64,000 bases of DNA, taken from the NCBI GenBank assembly GCA_017746715.1, contig JAGHZQ010000037.1:33416-97415 (forward strand), read 5' to 3'. Made by a program: the position numbers and the translations under genes. Below the pieces are notes generated by a model. The model did no database searches, was not told the DNA's origin, and saw nothing but the letters and a program-made list of their open reading frames with translations. This document shows, piece after piece, positions 10,101-19,319 of the stretch. Position 1 is the stretch's first letter. Each line of letters begins with the position of its first letter. The DNA is from Cyanobacteria bacterium SBLK (GTDB lineage: Bacteria > Cyanobacteriota > Cyanobacteriia > Cyanobacteriales > Spirulinaceae).

Positions 10101-11109
10101 TCAATGCTTTGATAAGATTGTGAGTTTTATGGCGATCGCCATAAAGAAAATAGTTTTCTATCTCCTGAAAATGGGATTGTCGATCTTGAATTCGCCAATT
10201 TTTAACAATCTTTTCTTTGACAATCTTTTCGAGATGAGATCCCCAATTGATTCCCTCATCTTTTGCTCCAGTTTGAACGATTAAAAAACAAAGAAATTGA
10301 GTTAAAAAAGGTTGTCCGTTTGTCCAATTCAGAATCAGAGAAATTAGGCATTCTGTATCGCTTGTAATACTCCATAATCCTCTTTGTAAGGGCCGGCAAT
10401 CTCCTTGAAAATTTTTCAGTTCGATTTGTCGGCCAATATTCAGCGTAACATTGCTGTCTTGAAGTAAATCTGAAGGTTTTGCAACGCCCAAAAGAACGAT
10501 ATTAAATTTCTGTAAAGATTGTTGGCGAACATCATCTCCTAATGCTTTAATATAGCCAATAACACTATTTTGAAATCCTAGAGAAATTAAGCTCTGAATC
10601 TCATCAAAAAAGAGAATAAATTGACAATCTTTTGCAATCTTCTGCAAAATTTCTTCAATCAAAAAATTTGTGACCTTGCTTGCAGCTGATTTCTGGATGT
10701 TCTTGCTCCATTGTTCGTCCATTTTTTCTGTAAAGCTGCGATTGCTATTAATTGCTAACAGTACGGTATCATCATTTTGCAAGCATAAATCGTCGAGTTG
10801 TTTGCAAATCTCCCCGAGAATCGTGTACCAAAACGAATCTTCCGATCGCACTCCTCCTAAACCCTGTAAATTGATTTGAATGCAAATCGATCCTTCATTA
10901 CTCAATTGTTCTGCGATCCGTACCATCAAACTTGTTTTTCCCATTTGACGGGGTGCAAGGATGGAACAAACTCGATTGCTGGCATGGGAAGAACGACAAA
11001 ATTGATAGAGTTCCTCATCCGAACTTCGCTTAACATAAGTTTCGGATTTGAGACCGATCAAAGGAAGCGTTCCCCCTTCAATTTGATAGTAATCTAGCAA
11101 GTTATTCAT
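7147..11109 (-). CDS. AAA_35 ATPase - HEPN - dynamin-like GTPase fusion
   Basis: A 1320-residue three-module protein. Residues 1-395 are an AAA_35-type ATPase (Walker A APRQMGKTS 52-60, Walker B FILFFDE 164-170). Residues about 420-560 resemble the Swt1-type HEPN domain, with RNTISH at 511-516, which fits the HEPN ribonuclease motif Rx4-6H, followed by DDIxRALD-like DASSAIDTIVRLL. Residues about 590-1050 are a dynamin/GBP-like large GTPase: coiled lead, GLMGQGKST 674-682, switch threonine T704, DVPGLGD from 848, LNHV at 913-916. The rest is a long helical stalk. The start overlaps the upstream gene by 8 bp. I infer that NTP-dependent assembly, and perhaps membrane or nucleic-acid sensing, controls an RNase. 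HEPN assignment is by motif and local pattern only. Confidence 0.87.
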   Translation of the reverse strand: MNNLLDYYQIEGGTLPLIGLKSETYVKRSSDEELYQFCRSSHASNRVCSILAPRQMGKTSLMVRIAEQLSNEGSICIQINLQGLGGVRSEDSFWYTILGEICKQLDDLCLQNDDTVLLAINSNRSFTEKMDEQWSKNIQKSAASKVTNFLIEEILQKIAKDCQFILFFDEIQSLISLGFQNSVIGYIKALGDDVRQQSLQKFNIVLLGVAKPSDLLQDSNVTLNIGRQIELKNFQGDCRPLQRGLWSITSDTECLISLILNWTNGQPFLTQFLCFLIVQTGAKDEGINWGSHLEKIVKEKIVKNWRIQDRQSHFQEIENYFLYGDRHKTHNLIKALNFYKIILKQGSILWDRTKNSLWDLLISGLARKEFDRDRILLKLNNKIYEQIFNLHWVETTQNTIAQLEEETPSMTLDRSVLIYKIMNNDLLPELSSFVNRVMSENYNRDWQENKEILDKFYRDLPSLQRPQKLDLDLSKLLSVIEKMWREKKTQNFFNTLKGEDRNLVIGIKNYRNTISHLTDNDEFSPKDASSAIDTIVRLLQAISASESVISKVQGIHRELLQQLLAEESKPQPIPISRQPRNTMQRVQQIENIILQRQPLAAKIKTVEENLNVLMTALDALEQRRIELLEDMNARENLNAFNFSSIRYNVMGERDRLERLRKRLSRDTLNLGVVGLMGQGKSTLLQHLSGLNHDIIPAKVGGACTAVRSTICHQEGETHAEVTVHSEESFLKEVIHPYYVELNLGSLPENLDEFARSLPDFSERDATLNSMYEHLKRDYHAHLPHYKNLLHSGSPRQLPRVAKEEIYKYVSQPRDPRGELIGFEHLIVRSVTIFCPFPNREVGKIALIDVPGLGDTRLGDEQLILETLGQEIDLVLFIRRPDALRFVWEKRDTDLYKTANQALNNLENRSFLILNHVRGNNNNLQACKALKATHQAKHLKNVRCEIIDCSNTEEANTILDSILDYLAANIKALDDRYARTYQDCLDRLHQQIHIELQKVRQYRSSKIGRETLDDSDRIDALFDCLWPELALSLEELVYDFDWEKQKEENNNFQQQVAITIEDCKTDTGLPLTPEQEPDIQKILKRYGSSGAWPIAYAEYLHDIRTHLTRKFESMDMGLQKYVDLAKSIVTDILIEVANLGNLPGLSGLRGNEFIEKAIEIIPSRCTNLGNAFKTLSEFEMTYRKTFRSHIRPYLDNLNPNKTNLRIPQVMGNDRETREQMAKTIFDYLEILQGEAVSKCEIALADLSSEPSKEAFYEIEQFVDQILRSGGSKQEWRSFLRQKKEYIWPAEFGRTEERSQDWLELVEKVEAANQPQKLHFLN

Positions 11110-12472
11110 TGTTTTTCTCTCCTATATTATCGAGCAATTTTTTTCGCAAAAACTTTTCATAGAGCCAACAACTTATTCTGAAACCGTTATCATTTTCACG
11201 AATCAGTCCCATCTGTTGAATCCGATAAGCCAGAGATTGAGATATATTTTTATTTTCTAGAATTTTTTTTAATCCTCGCGCAATATCCTCATTTTCGTCG
11301 AGTAACTTTTCTAAATATAGCAACTGATATCTAAATATCCCATTGACTTGAATAGCTTTACTTTCTAATTCTGCTAAATCTAGATTATTCTTGCTAATAT
11401 TATAGAGTGCTTGCTGTACTAGCTCGGGATAACCGCCGATCGTGTTCGTTAGCGCGTTAATCTCATTCATTTCCCAAGGTAAACCATAGAGCTTAGACAA
11501 TTTTAAAATAGTCTGTGGAGTAAATTCTTTTAATTCTAAGAGAATGCCAATATTATATAGAGGTGAAACATTATCGCCGCGATTGGGATAGGGTTCTGTC
11601 GAATAAGCGATCGCAATACTCGGCCAAACAAGCGGTGCTTTACTGACGATTTTCATTTTTCTTTCATTCCACGTTCTTAAAACATTGACAAAATCCGTTT
11701 GAACTGCTTCATAACCGAAAATAAAATCGAGTCCATCAATCAATAATGTTTTAGAATGTTTTATTTTTTTAAAGACATATTCTTCTAAATAATTGGTACA
11801 GTTTGCCCCAAAACTGCGTTCTTTACGCCAGCACATTTTTAAATCTGGAGGATTCAAATTTTGACTGCTTTTAACAAATTCTTGGGTGATTGCTGCAGTA
11901 AATTGATAGAACAATGCTTCTAAATCTTGTCGTATCTCTGTATCAAAAGCAGCACTTTTTAAATCAACAACAGCAACGATGTGATTGCATTCGTTCTCTA
12001 AAAAATCGCGAATTCTAATCAATAATGATGTTTTTCCCATTCCCTTTGTCCCTTTGATTCTAATAAAGGGAAGAGATTCATTAATGCCTCGATCGGGACG
12101 AAAAACATTTTTATAAGTGAGATCCGCTTCGCGTTCCTGATATAACGGAGAATCTAATGCGATCGCTCCTGTTAAGAGAGAGCCTTGATAAACATAATCT
12201 TTCAGAATAATAGTCTTGACCGAATTGCGAGCATTACCTTGACTGACCCGTTCGATCAGTCCGAGATCGTGAAATTTGTTTAATCTGCGCTCGGCTGTTG
12301 CAAGAGCCACGGTTAGCTTTTTTTGAGCCAATAACTCTGCAAATTTGGATGCGCTTAGCTCAACTTGCCAATCATCATTATTTTGCATGATGATATAATT
12401 CGCTAAAACCTCGAATTCCTCTTGCTCGTTCTGTTTGAGTTTGTCGAGTCTCTCCAAATACGGTATAATCAC
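11102..12472 (-). CDS. winged-helix - AAA ATPase, first gene of the NTPase operon
   Basis: A 456-residue protein starting with GTG. Residues 1-95 look like a winged-helix DNA-binding region (TAERRLNKFHDLGLIERVSQGN). An AAA/STAND-like ATPase domain follows, with Walker A GTKGMGKTS at 141-149 and Walker B TLLIDGLDF at 242-250. Later GGYPELVQQALYNI and a C-terminal winged-helix-like segment appear, as in AAA_35 and STAND proteins. It heads the five-gene minus-strand operon, and its end overlaps the next gene as ATGAATAA. It could act as sensor or as operon regulator; the sequence does not say which. Confidence 0.82.
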   Translation of the reverse strand: MIIPYLERLDKLKQNEQEEFEVLANYIIMQNNDDWQVELSASKFAELLAQKKLTVALATAERRLNKFHDLGLIERVSQGNARNSVKTIILKDYVYQGSLLTGAIALDSPLYQEREADLTYKNVFRPDRGINESLPFIRIKGTKGMGKTSLLIRIRDFLENECNHIVAVVDLKSAAFDTEIRQDLEALFYQFTAAITQEFVKSSQNLNPPDLKMCWRKERSFGANCTNYLEEYVFKKIKHSKTLLIDGLDFIFGYEAVQTDFVNVLRTWNERKMKIVSKAPLVWPSIAIAYSTEPYPNRGDNVSPLYNIGILLELKEFTPQTILKLSKLYGLPWEMNEINALTNTIGGYPELVQQALYNISKNNLDLAELESKAIQVNGIFRYQLLYLEKLLDENEDIARGLKKILENKNISQSLAYRIQQMGLIRENDNGFRISCWLYEKFLRKKLLDNIGEKNNE

Positions 12473-12508
12473 TTATCTTCTTTGTTTTTGTAGGACGCTA
12501 AATTTACT

Positions 12509-12682
12509 ATGACCGATCGCCTTCAGCATTGGCAAATTGATAATATATCTTTCAAGTCGTTTGATTCTTCACGAGTACCTCAGTTTTTTGATTTTATACC
12601 CCACTGTCGCCTCTTCTGGACTGAAACCGAATTAGCAAGCGAGAGCGTAACTGTCAGACAAGTTTTTCCTCGTCGGAGGTGA
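12509..12682 (+). CDS. possible small ORF, 57 residues
   Basis: An ATG-started frame (MTDRLQHWQIDNISFKSF...) lies divergent from the NTPase operon and ends before the xisH remnant. It has no recognisable domain and no clear ribosome binding site. It may be the broken start of another gene in a disturbed spacer rather than a real gene. Confidence 0.2.
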   Translation: MTDRLQHWQIDNISFKSFDSSRVPQFFDFIPHCRLFWTETELASESVTVRQVFPRRR

Positions 12683-12693
12683 TAATAATGTAA

Positions 12694-12927
12694 ATGCGTA
12701 AGTTACGATTTTTAATTCTTGGTTTTATTACAACAGAAGATGTATTTGAGGAGATATTCCAACAACCCATCGGTCGAGTTTTATTAAAAAACAAACGGTT
12801 GTGTTTGCTGGTTTTTGATGAAAAACAGGAGGTTATTTGTCAATGGATACCGTACATCCCTATCATCAGACAATTACCGAGATTTTACAGGAATACGCCA
12901 AATTACCCTATGCACATGGCAACTTAA
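12694..12927 (+). pseudogene. xisH: 5'-truncated xisH remnant with lost stop codon
   Basis: Only the C-terminal third of an XisH-like protein (fdxN-element excision controlling factor family) is present: TTEDVFEEIFQQPIGRVLL, then LCLLVFDEKQEVICQWIP. No N-terminal part is found upstream. In intact pairs the xisH frame normally stops just after the QWIP codons, inside the xisI start. Here that codon is TAC (12853-12855), so the frame runs on into xisI sequence to 12927. The gene is most likely dead. Confidence 0.65.
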
Positions 12928-13178
12928 CACGCAAATTAGTCATTGGAGAAGATAGCAAGAATTATGTTTTGTTAACTGTAGGGTATTTAAAAGGCAAAAG
13001 AGTACACGGTTGTGTCGTTCATCTTGAAGTGATTGGAGATAAAATTTGGATTCATGAAGATGGCTTAGAAGAAGGAATTGCCAATGATTTAGTCAGAGTA
13101 GGCATTCCTAAAGATCGGATTGTATTGGCATTCCATCCTCCAGAAGTGCGCCCTTATACAGAGTTTGCAGTGAGTTGA
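12843..13178 (+). CDS. xisI: XisI family protein
   Basis: A 111-residue protein of the XisI family (named from the Anabaena fdxN-element excision controlling factors). It matches along its length: MDTVHPYHQTITEILQEYAK, GYLKGKRVHGCVVHLEVI, KIWIHEDGLEEGIANDLV and the usual end HPPEVRPYTEFAVS. AGGAGG at 12827-12832 supports the ATG at 12843. Its usual partner xisH directly upstream is truncated, so it is now an orphan. Many cyanobacterial xisH-xisI pairs lie far from any excision element, and their function is unclear. Convergent with groEL. Confidence 0.9.
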   Translation: MDTVHPYHQTITEILQEYAKLPYAHGNLTRKLVIGEDSKNYVLLTVGYLKGKRVHGCVVHLEVIGDKIWIHEDGLEEGIANDLVRVGIPKDRIVLAFHPPEVRPYTEFAVS

Positions 13179-13193
13179 TTGTTGTTATCAATA

Positions 13194-13237
13194 GCGATCG
13201 CGCCCTTCTTTCTTTGCTTGATAGAGGGCGCGATCGC
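13194..13237. terminator. HIP1-containing hairpin between xisI and groEL
   Basis: GCGATCGCGCCCT (13194-13206) and AGGGCGCGATCGC (13225-13237) are perfect 13-base arms around an 18-base loop. It lies between two converging genes and probably ends transcription from both sides. Both arms contain a HIP1 octamer. Confidence 0.6.
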
Positions 13238-13279
13238 ATTGCGGTCTTTTCAGAGTTAATCGGTGAGGTGTTGAGCGAT

Positions 13280-14962
<1,683 letters not shown>

Positions 14963-14999
14963 CTAGTTCCGCTATTGCTAATCTCTACCTTTAGCAAAT

Positions 15000-15026
15000 T
15001 TAGCACTCTCTCGACAGGAGTGCTAA
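15000..15026 (-). promoter_or_regulatory. CIRCE operator (HrcA site) of groEL
   Basis: TTAGCACTC, nine bases, GAGTGCTAA: an exact match to the CIRCE inverted repeat bound by the heat-shock repressor HrcA. It lies 47 bp before the groEL start codon. Confidence 0.96.
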
Positions 15027-15166
15027 ATCTGTGACAATTTATTGCAGCAGACTTCTGAATCGCTTGTTACATATCAGTTTTGGATAGAGAGCAAAACCTC
15101 GATTCACACAAAATAAGTTTTGTCAAGTTCTGTTTTTGTCGTATTTTCTAGAATCGATCGCGAAAC

Positions 15167-16162
15167 TTACAGGGAAAAATCGCAAAATTGTGCCACTAAT
15201 TCCGGATTGCGCCACCCTTGCGCTGCTTCCTCTTGCAGGATCTTCAGTGCCTCGGCCGCAGACAGTGGCTTTTTGTGAGGGCGCTTGCTAGTGAGGGCAT
15301 CAAAAATATCGATAATTTGAAAAACCTGTGCCAACCAAGGAATGTTCTCTCCCGCAATACCATCGGGATAGCCACTGCCATCCCAACATTCGTGATGATG
15401 GCGAATAATGGGTAAAACTCCCTGTAGTTCTCGCACGGGCTGGCAGAGTTGTTCGCCGATTAAAACGTGCTGGCGAATGAGTTCTCGTTCATCCGCCGTG
15501 AGGGGAGTTGTTTTGAGAATAATCGCGTCGGGAATGGCGATCGTGCCGATATCGTGCAGGTGAGCCGCATCTTTAAGATTTTGAATATCCAACTTGGACA
15601 GTTGTAAATGCCGCCCAAACCGTTGTGCTAAATCGACCAAACGTTCTGAGGGGTTCTGGGTATCGTTGCAGCGACATTCGATCGCTCGAGCGATGGAAAA
15701 GAGAACTTGTTTGGATTGATTTAAATCTTCATTGAGGCGCTTTTGCCGGATCAGGGATTTTACTCGGATGGAGAGTTCGAGGCGATCGAGGGGTTTGGCC
15801 AGAAAATCCGTTCCTCCCGCTTCGAGTCCGTCGAGACGCAAGCGGCGATCGTCCGCGAGAGTCATAAATACAATCGGAATCTGAGAAGTGCGTTCGTTTT
15901 GCTTGAGCTGCCGACAAACCTCAATCCCGTCCATTTCCGGCATGGAAACATCCAACAAAATTAGATCGAGATTGTCCTCAAAGGCAATTTCTAGGGCGAT
16001 CTCCCCGCCTGCTGCTTCCCGCACTTCATAACCTTCCAATTGCAACAAATCAATCGCTAACTGACGCGTTAGCGAATGATCGTCCACAACCATCACTTTT
16101 GGTCGATCCAACTGCGATATATTTGCAATTGAATCCTCAATCCCCTCAGAGATAGAAATCAC
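15167..16162 (-). CDS. response regulator with HD-GYP phosphodiesterase domain
   Basis: A 331-residue signalling protein. The receiver domain (about 22-140) has VMVVDDHSLTRQ, the phospho-acceptor aspartate in LILLDVSMPEMDG and the lysine in LAKPLD. The HD-GYP output domain (about 160-320) has LKDAAHLHDIGTIAIPD and the signature HHHECWDGSGYPDG, then FQIIDIFDALTS. HD-GYP domains hydrolyse cyclic di-GMP, so it could oppose cyclases such as the one at 1762-2892. It has no adjacent kinase gene. Confidence 0.92.
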   Translation of the reverse strand: MISISEGIEDSIANISQLDRPKVMVVDDHSLTRQLAIDLLQLEGYEVREAAGGEIALEIAFEDNLDLILLDVSMPEMDGIEVCRQLKQNERTSQIPIVFMTLADDRRLRLDGLEAGGTDFLAKPLDRLELSIRVKSLIRQKRLNEDLNQSKQVLFSIARAIECRCNDTQNPSERLVDLAQRFGRHLQLSKLDIQNLKDAAHLHDIGTIAIPDAIILKTTPLTADERELIRQHVLIGEQLCQPVRELQGVLPIIRHHHECWDGSGYPDGIAGENIPWLAQVFQIIDIFDALTSKRPHKKPLSAAEALKILQEEAAQGWRNPELVAQFCDFSL

Positions 16163-16249
16163 TAGCTTAAAAAGAACCCTACCTCAAGTATGCTATTGGA
16201 GACAAAGTTTGAGATCGGTTTTTTCACGGAATTTTTTTATTGGTTGCCT

Positions 16250-16272
16250 GCGCTGAGCTTTGTCGAAGTGTT
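16250..16272. repeat. GCGCTGAGCTTTGTCGAAG interspersed repeat
   Basis: A short copy of a dispersed sequence (GCGCTGAGCTTTGTCGAAGTGTT). A longer form occurs at 17255-17300. It lies in the 187-bp spacer between the MnmC-like gene and the response regulator gene, where I see no other feature. Confidence 0.5.
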
Positions 16273-16349
16273 GGTGATTGGTCGCTCTCCTCTGACTCTC
16301 CTCCTTGGAAATCCCCTTGGCACGGGGAAGTCAGAGGATGCTTCGCTTT

Positions 16350-17309
16350 TCAAGGACGGGGGTTGGGGATGGGTTGCTCTTTACTTTTCTTAAGAATCCA
16401 GCGTTTTTTCCAGCGACTTGTCGGCTCGAGGTTTATCGAGTCTCGTTCTTGCTGGCGTCGTTGTAAAATTTGGGAGGATGAATCGTTTAAGTGCGGATCT
16501 CGGTAGGGAACAGATGCGCGAGTTTGTAAATGTTCTCGTTCCTGTTGCGATAGAGGAGGCAAGTCTTCGGTAATGAAACCGGCAATAGTTCCCAGCGATT
16601 GCCGTTTTGCGTCCGTTGTTGCCCCAAAGGATAATCCTGCCAACCCCAAAGCAGTTCTCACGGCAGCCGCACGGGAATAAGTTGCCAATCTCCCTCGCGG
16701 ATGGAGGCAGTCAACAACCCGGTCTAAAAATTCTACCGTCCAGAGTTGGGGACATTTTGGAGGAGAGAAGGGATCGAGAAAAATCGCATCGGCCAAAAAT
16801 CCCGATCGCACCACCTTTTGAATTTGCGATCGCGCATCCCCCACGTACAGCTCTGCCTGTAATTGCGGCGATCGCAAGTGCTGAGTTTCGGCAAATTCAC
16901 GGAGAAGAGAAGCCACGGGAAACGCCGCCGACGAAAAAGAATTCAATAAACCCTGACAAGCGGCGGATTGGGGAACGCTAAGATCTAATTCGAGGGCGAT
17001 GAGTTCGATGCGACAGGCAGGATTTGCCGATCGAATCGCCGCGATCGCCGCCGCACTGTTATATCCCAACCCATAGCAAATATCGAGCAAGCGCAAGCAA
17101 TCTTTCTCTTTTGCCCTTTGACGCAACTGACAGGGTTCGACATATTTACACTCCGCCTCTTGACGCGCTCCATGTATCGAATGGAAGCATTCGGCAAACT
17201 CCTCGGAATAAAATGTAAAAGAACCATCATCGGTTGGTTTCAGTCGCCAGCCCCGCGCTGAGTCCGTTGAGCGAAGCCGAAATGAGCTTGTCGAAGTGTT
17301 ACCACTCAC
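16350..17309 (-). CDS. MnmC-like tRNA 5-methylaminomethyl-2-thiouridine methyltransferase
   Basis: A 319-residue SAM-dependent methyltransferase of the MnmC N-domain (DUF752) type, which makes the last methylation of the wobble uridine in some tRNAs. Seen are DGSFTFYSEEFAECFHSIHGA, the SAM loop LRLLDICYGLGYNSAAAI, ELIALELD, and the late motif ADAIFLDPFSPPKCPQLWT. The FAD oxidase half of bifunctional MnmC is absent, as is usual in cyanobacteria. The first 20 or so residues come from a dispersed repeat (17255-17300) and are unlike the family; no other ATG precedes the conserved part. Confidence 0.85.
   Translation of the reverse strand: MSGNTSTSSFRLRSTDSARGWRLKPTDDGSFTFYSEEFAECFHSIHGARQEAECKYVEPCQLRQRAKEKDCLRLLDICYGLGYNSAAAIAAIRSANPACRIELIALELDLSVPQSAACQGLLNSFSSAAFPVASLLREFAETQHLRSPQLQAELYVGDARSQIQKVVRSGFLADAIFLDPFSPPKCPQLWTVEFLDRVVDCLHPRGRLATYSRAAAVRTALGLAGLSFGATTDAKRQSLGTIAGFITEDLPPLSQQEREHLQTRASVPYRDPHLNDSSSQILQRRQQERDSINLEPTSRWKKRWILKKSKEQPIPNPRP
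17255..17300. repeat. dispersed repeat overlapping the MnmC-like gene start
   Basis: GCGCTGAGTCCGTTGAGCG, then AAGCCGAAATGAGCTTGTCG and AAGTGTT. It shares GAGCTTGTCGAAGTGTT with 16256-16272 (one base longer there). Read on the minus strand it encodes the poorly conserved N-terminus of the methyltransferase. Confidence 0.55.
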
Positions 17310-17328
17310 CAGTTATCGTTGATAAACT

Positions 17329-17697
17329 ATGTCCGATCCATTTTATGAAAAACCCTTGCAACGGCTGCAAGAATATTTTTATCTCGTCCCGGTTTTTGGA
17401 GTTTTGCCTGCTCTTTGGACGTTGAAGAGCGATCGCGGTACCCCTAAAGAGCGCAAAATTTGCCGTCTGTCCATTACTCTAGCTCTCGGTTGGCTGTTAG
17501 TTTATAGTCTGCTTGCCTTGGGGAGCATGCAAACGTCAGAAATTTTGCATTTTCGCTTGCTCTTTCTCAATAGCTTGGCGGGTTCGGGTTATTTTCTGAC
17601 CTGTTTGGTTTTAATGTTTCGCTTGTTTCGCCGAAATCGCGATCGCGGTTTCGGGAGCGAGTCAACTGGCCGAAAAAATTGTCCGGAAGCATATTAA
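17329..17697 (+). CDS. small membrane protein, conserved-looking
   Basis: A 122-residue protein with three likely membrane spans: near residues 16-30 (FYLVPVFGVLPALWTL), 45-65 (LSITLALGWLLVYSLLALG) and 77-98 (LLFLNSLAGSGYFLTCLVLMF), ending in a basic tail. No catalytic motif is visible. It is divergent from the MnmC-like gene by 19 bp. I do not recognise its function. Confidence 0.75.
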   Translation: MSDPFYEKPLQRLQEYFYLVPVFGVLPALWTLKSDRGTPKERKICRLSITLALGWLLVYSLLALGSMQTSEILHFRLLFLNSLAGSGYFLTCLVLMFRLFRRNRDRGFGSESTGRKNCPEAY

Positions 17698-17827
17698 TTG
17701 AAACTGAATCTTGCGAATTTACCCGGAATGGCGATCGCTCGATGTGTAAAAAATTGCGAAGCGTTCCAGTAAACCCGTAAAGTAAACGAACGGTTTACAA
17801 TCAAAGTCGATCGCTCATTTTTGCCGC

Positions 17828-19261
17828 ATGAGGAAACCCGTGTCAGTGAAAAGAAAGTTAAAACCCAGCTCTCGTCGCTATCCCCAAGGATCGCCTCAAA
17901 TCCGCAAAGTCAAAAAGCGCAAAGTTCAGAACAAAAACGCGCACTGGCTTTGGGTTTGGTTGGGCTTAACGGGAGTCGGCATCGTTTCCGCCACGGCTGG
18001 CGCAATTTTGGCGGTATCCCTATCGGCAACGCCCCTGCGTCAAGTCCTTCTCAGTCCAGAAGATGCGGCAATCTTCAATCAAAAAGAAGCGATCGCCTCC
18101 CAATCCCTGCGCTTTCCCAAACTCACTCGTCCGGTGAATATCCTCGTGCTGGGAACGAAAGTCCTCACCTCGGATTTGGACGATCCTCCCCAAGATAACT
18201 TGGGCTATCACGCCCTTGTCGATTCCTTTGAAGGATTGACGGATAGTATGCTGCTCATCCGCTTCGATCCCGATAATTACAAACTTTCGGTGCTTTCCAT
18301 CCCCCGAGATACCCGCACGGTTATCGAAGGTCATGGCGAAATGAAAATCAATGCGGCGAATTATTACGGTGGTGCGGCACTCAGTGCCAGAACGATTAGC
18401 GATCTTTTAGAAGGCGTTCCCATCGATCGCTACGTCCGCGTCAACGTCCAAGCCGTCGAAAAATTAATCGAGGCACTGGGGGGGGTAACGGTTTACGTCC
18501 CCAAAAAGATGAAATATACCGATCACAGCCAACACCTTTATATCGATCTCAAGCAAGGAGAACAGCATCTCGACGGCGAGGAAGCCATGCAATTTCTGCG
18601 CTTTCGCTACGATCGCTATGGAGATATCGGTCGCGTGCAACGCCAGCAAACCCTCATGCGGGCGGTTATCGAACAAACCCTCAGACCCACAACCCTCTTG
18701 CGGGTGCCCGATGTGATTGGAGTCCTTAAATCCAGTATCGATACCAATTTAAGCGTTGAAGAAATTGCCGCCCTTGCCGGTTTCGTCGCCCACACCAATC
18801 GCCAAGACGTACAAATGCTCATGTTACCGGGGGATTTTAACGGCACGGGGGAAAAAGAAATCAGCTATTGGATTCCCAGTCGCCGCCGCATTCGCACGAT
18901 GATGGCCCGACATTTCGACCAAGGATACGCAGAATCCCTTCCCGCCCGCAAAACTGCCCTCAAAATTGCCATTCAAGATAGCACGGGCAACCCCGAAGCG
19001 ATGGCCTCCCTCAAACAAATTTTGCGCGAACAAGGCTATGGCAATTTCTTTGTTGGGGGCTCCGTCGCGAATCCCCTCGGGGAAACCCGCATTATTGCCC
19101 AACAGGGCGATCGCAATGGCGCGACGGAGCTTCAGTACGATTTGGGTTTGGGAGAAGTGCTCGTCGAAAGTACGGGAGAATTAAACTCGGATATTACCAT
19201 TCAATTGGGTAACGATTGGTATCGCTTGCAAGAAAGCAGCGATCGCTGGACGGATAATTGA
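17828..19261 (+). CDS. LytR-CpsA-Psr (LCP) family protein
   Basis: A 477-residue envelope protein. A basic cytoplasmic start is followed by one membrane span near residues 40-62 (WLGLTGVGIVSATAGAILAVSL). The LCP domain shows VNILVLGTKV, DSFEGLTDSMLLIRFDPDN, LSVLSIPRDTRTVIEGHGEMKINAANYYGG, DLLEGVPIDRYVRVN and FLRFRYDRYGDIGRVQRQQ. A LytR_C-like domain follows (about 365-460). LCP enzymes transfer polyprenyl-linked glycopolymers to peptidoglycan or other acceptors. The stop codon lies inside a TTGATAATTG repeat array, so the last residues may be repeat-derived. Confidence 0.93.
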   Translation: MRKPVSVKRKLKPSSRRYPQGSPQIRKVKKRKVQNKNAHWLWVWLGLTGVGIVSATAGAILAVSLSATPLRQVLLSPEDAAIFNQKEAIASQSLRFPKLTRPVNILVLGTKVLTSDLDDPPQDNLGYHALVDSFEGLTDSMLLIRFDPDNYKLSVLSIPRDTRTVIEGHGEMKINAANYYGGAALSARTISDLLEGVPIDRYVRVNVQAVEKLIEALGGVTVYVPKKMKYTDHSQHLYIDLKQGEQHLDGEEAMQFLRFRYDRYGDIGRVQRQQTLMRAVIEQTLRPTTLLRVPDVIGVLKSSIDTNLSVEEIAALAGFVAHTNRQDVQMLMLPGDFNGTGEKEISYWIPSRRRIRTMMARHFDQGYAESLPARKTALKIAIQDSTGNPEAMASLKQILREQGYGNFFVGGSVANPLGETRIIAQQGDRNGATELQYDLGLGEVLVESTGELNSDITIQLGNDWYRLQESSDRWTDN

Positions 19262-19308
19262 TAATTGATAGTTGATAATTGATAGTTGATAATTGATAAT
19301 TGATAGTC
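19252..19308. repeat. tandem TTGATAATTGATAG short repeats
   Basis: Seven or so TTGATAA/TTGATAG heptamers in a row, of the short tandemly repeated repetitive type known in cyanobacteria. The array contains the LCP gene stop codon and ends 12 bp before the next start codon. A second array of the same type is at 21043-21089. Confidence 0.85.
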
Positions 19309-19319
19309 GATCGTTGCAT

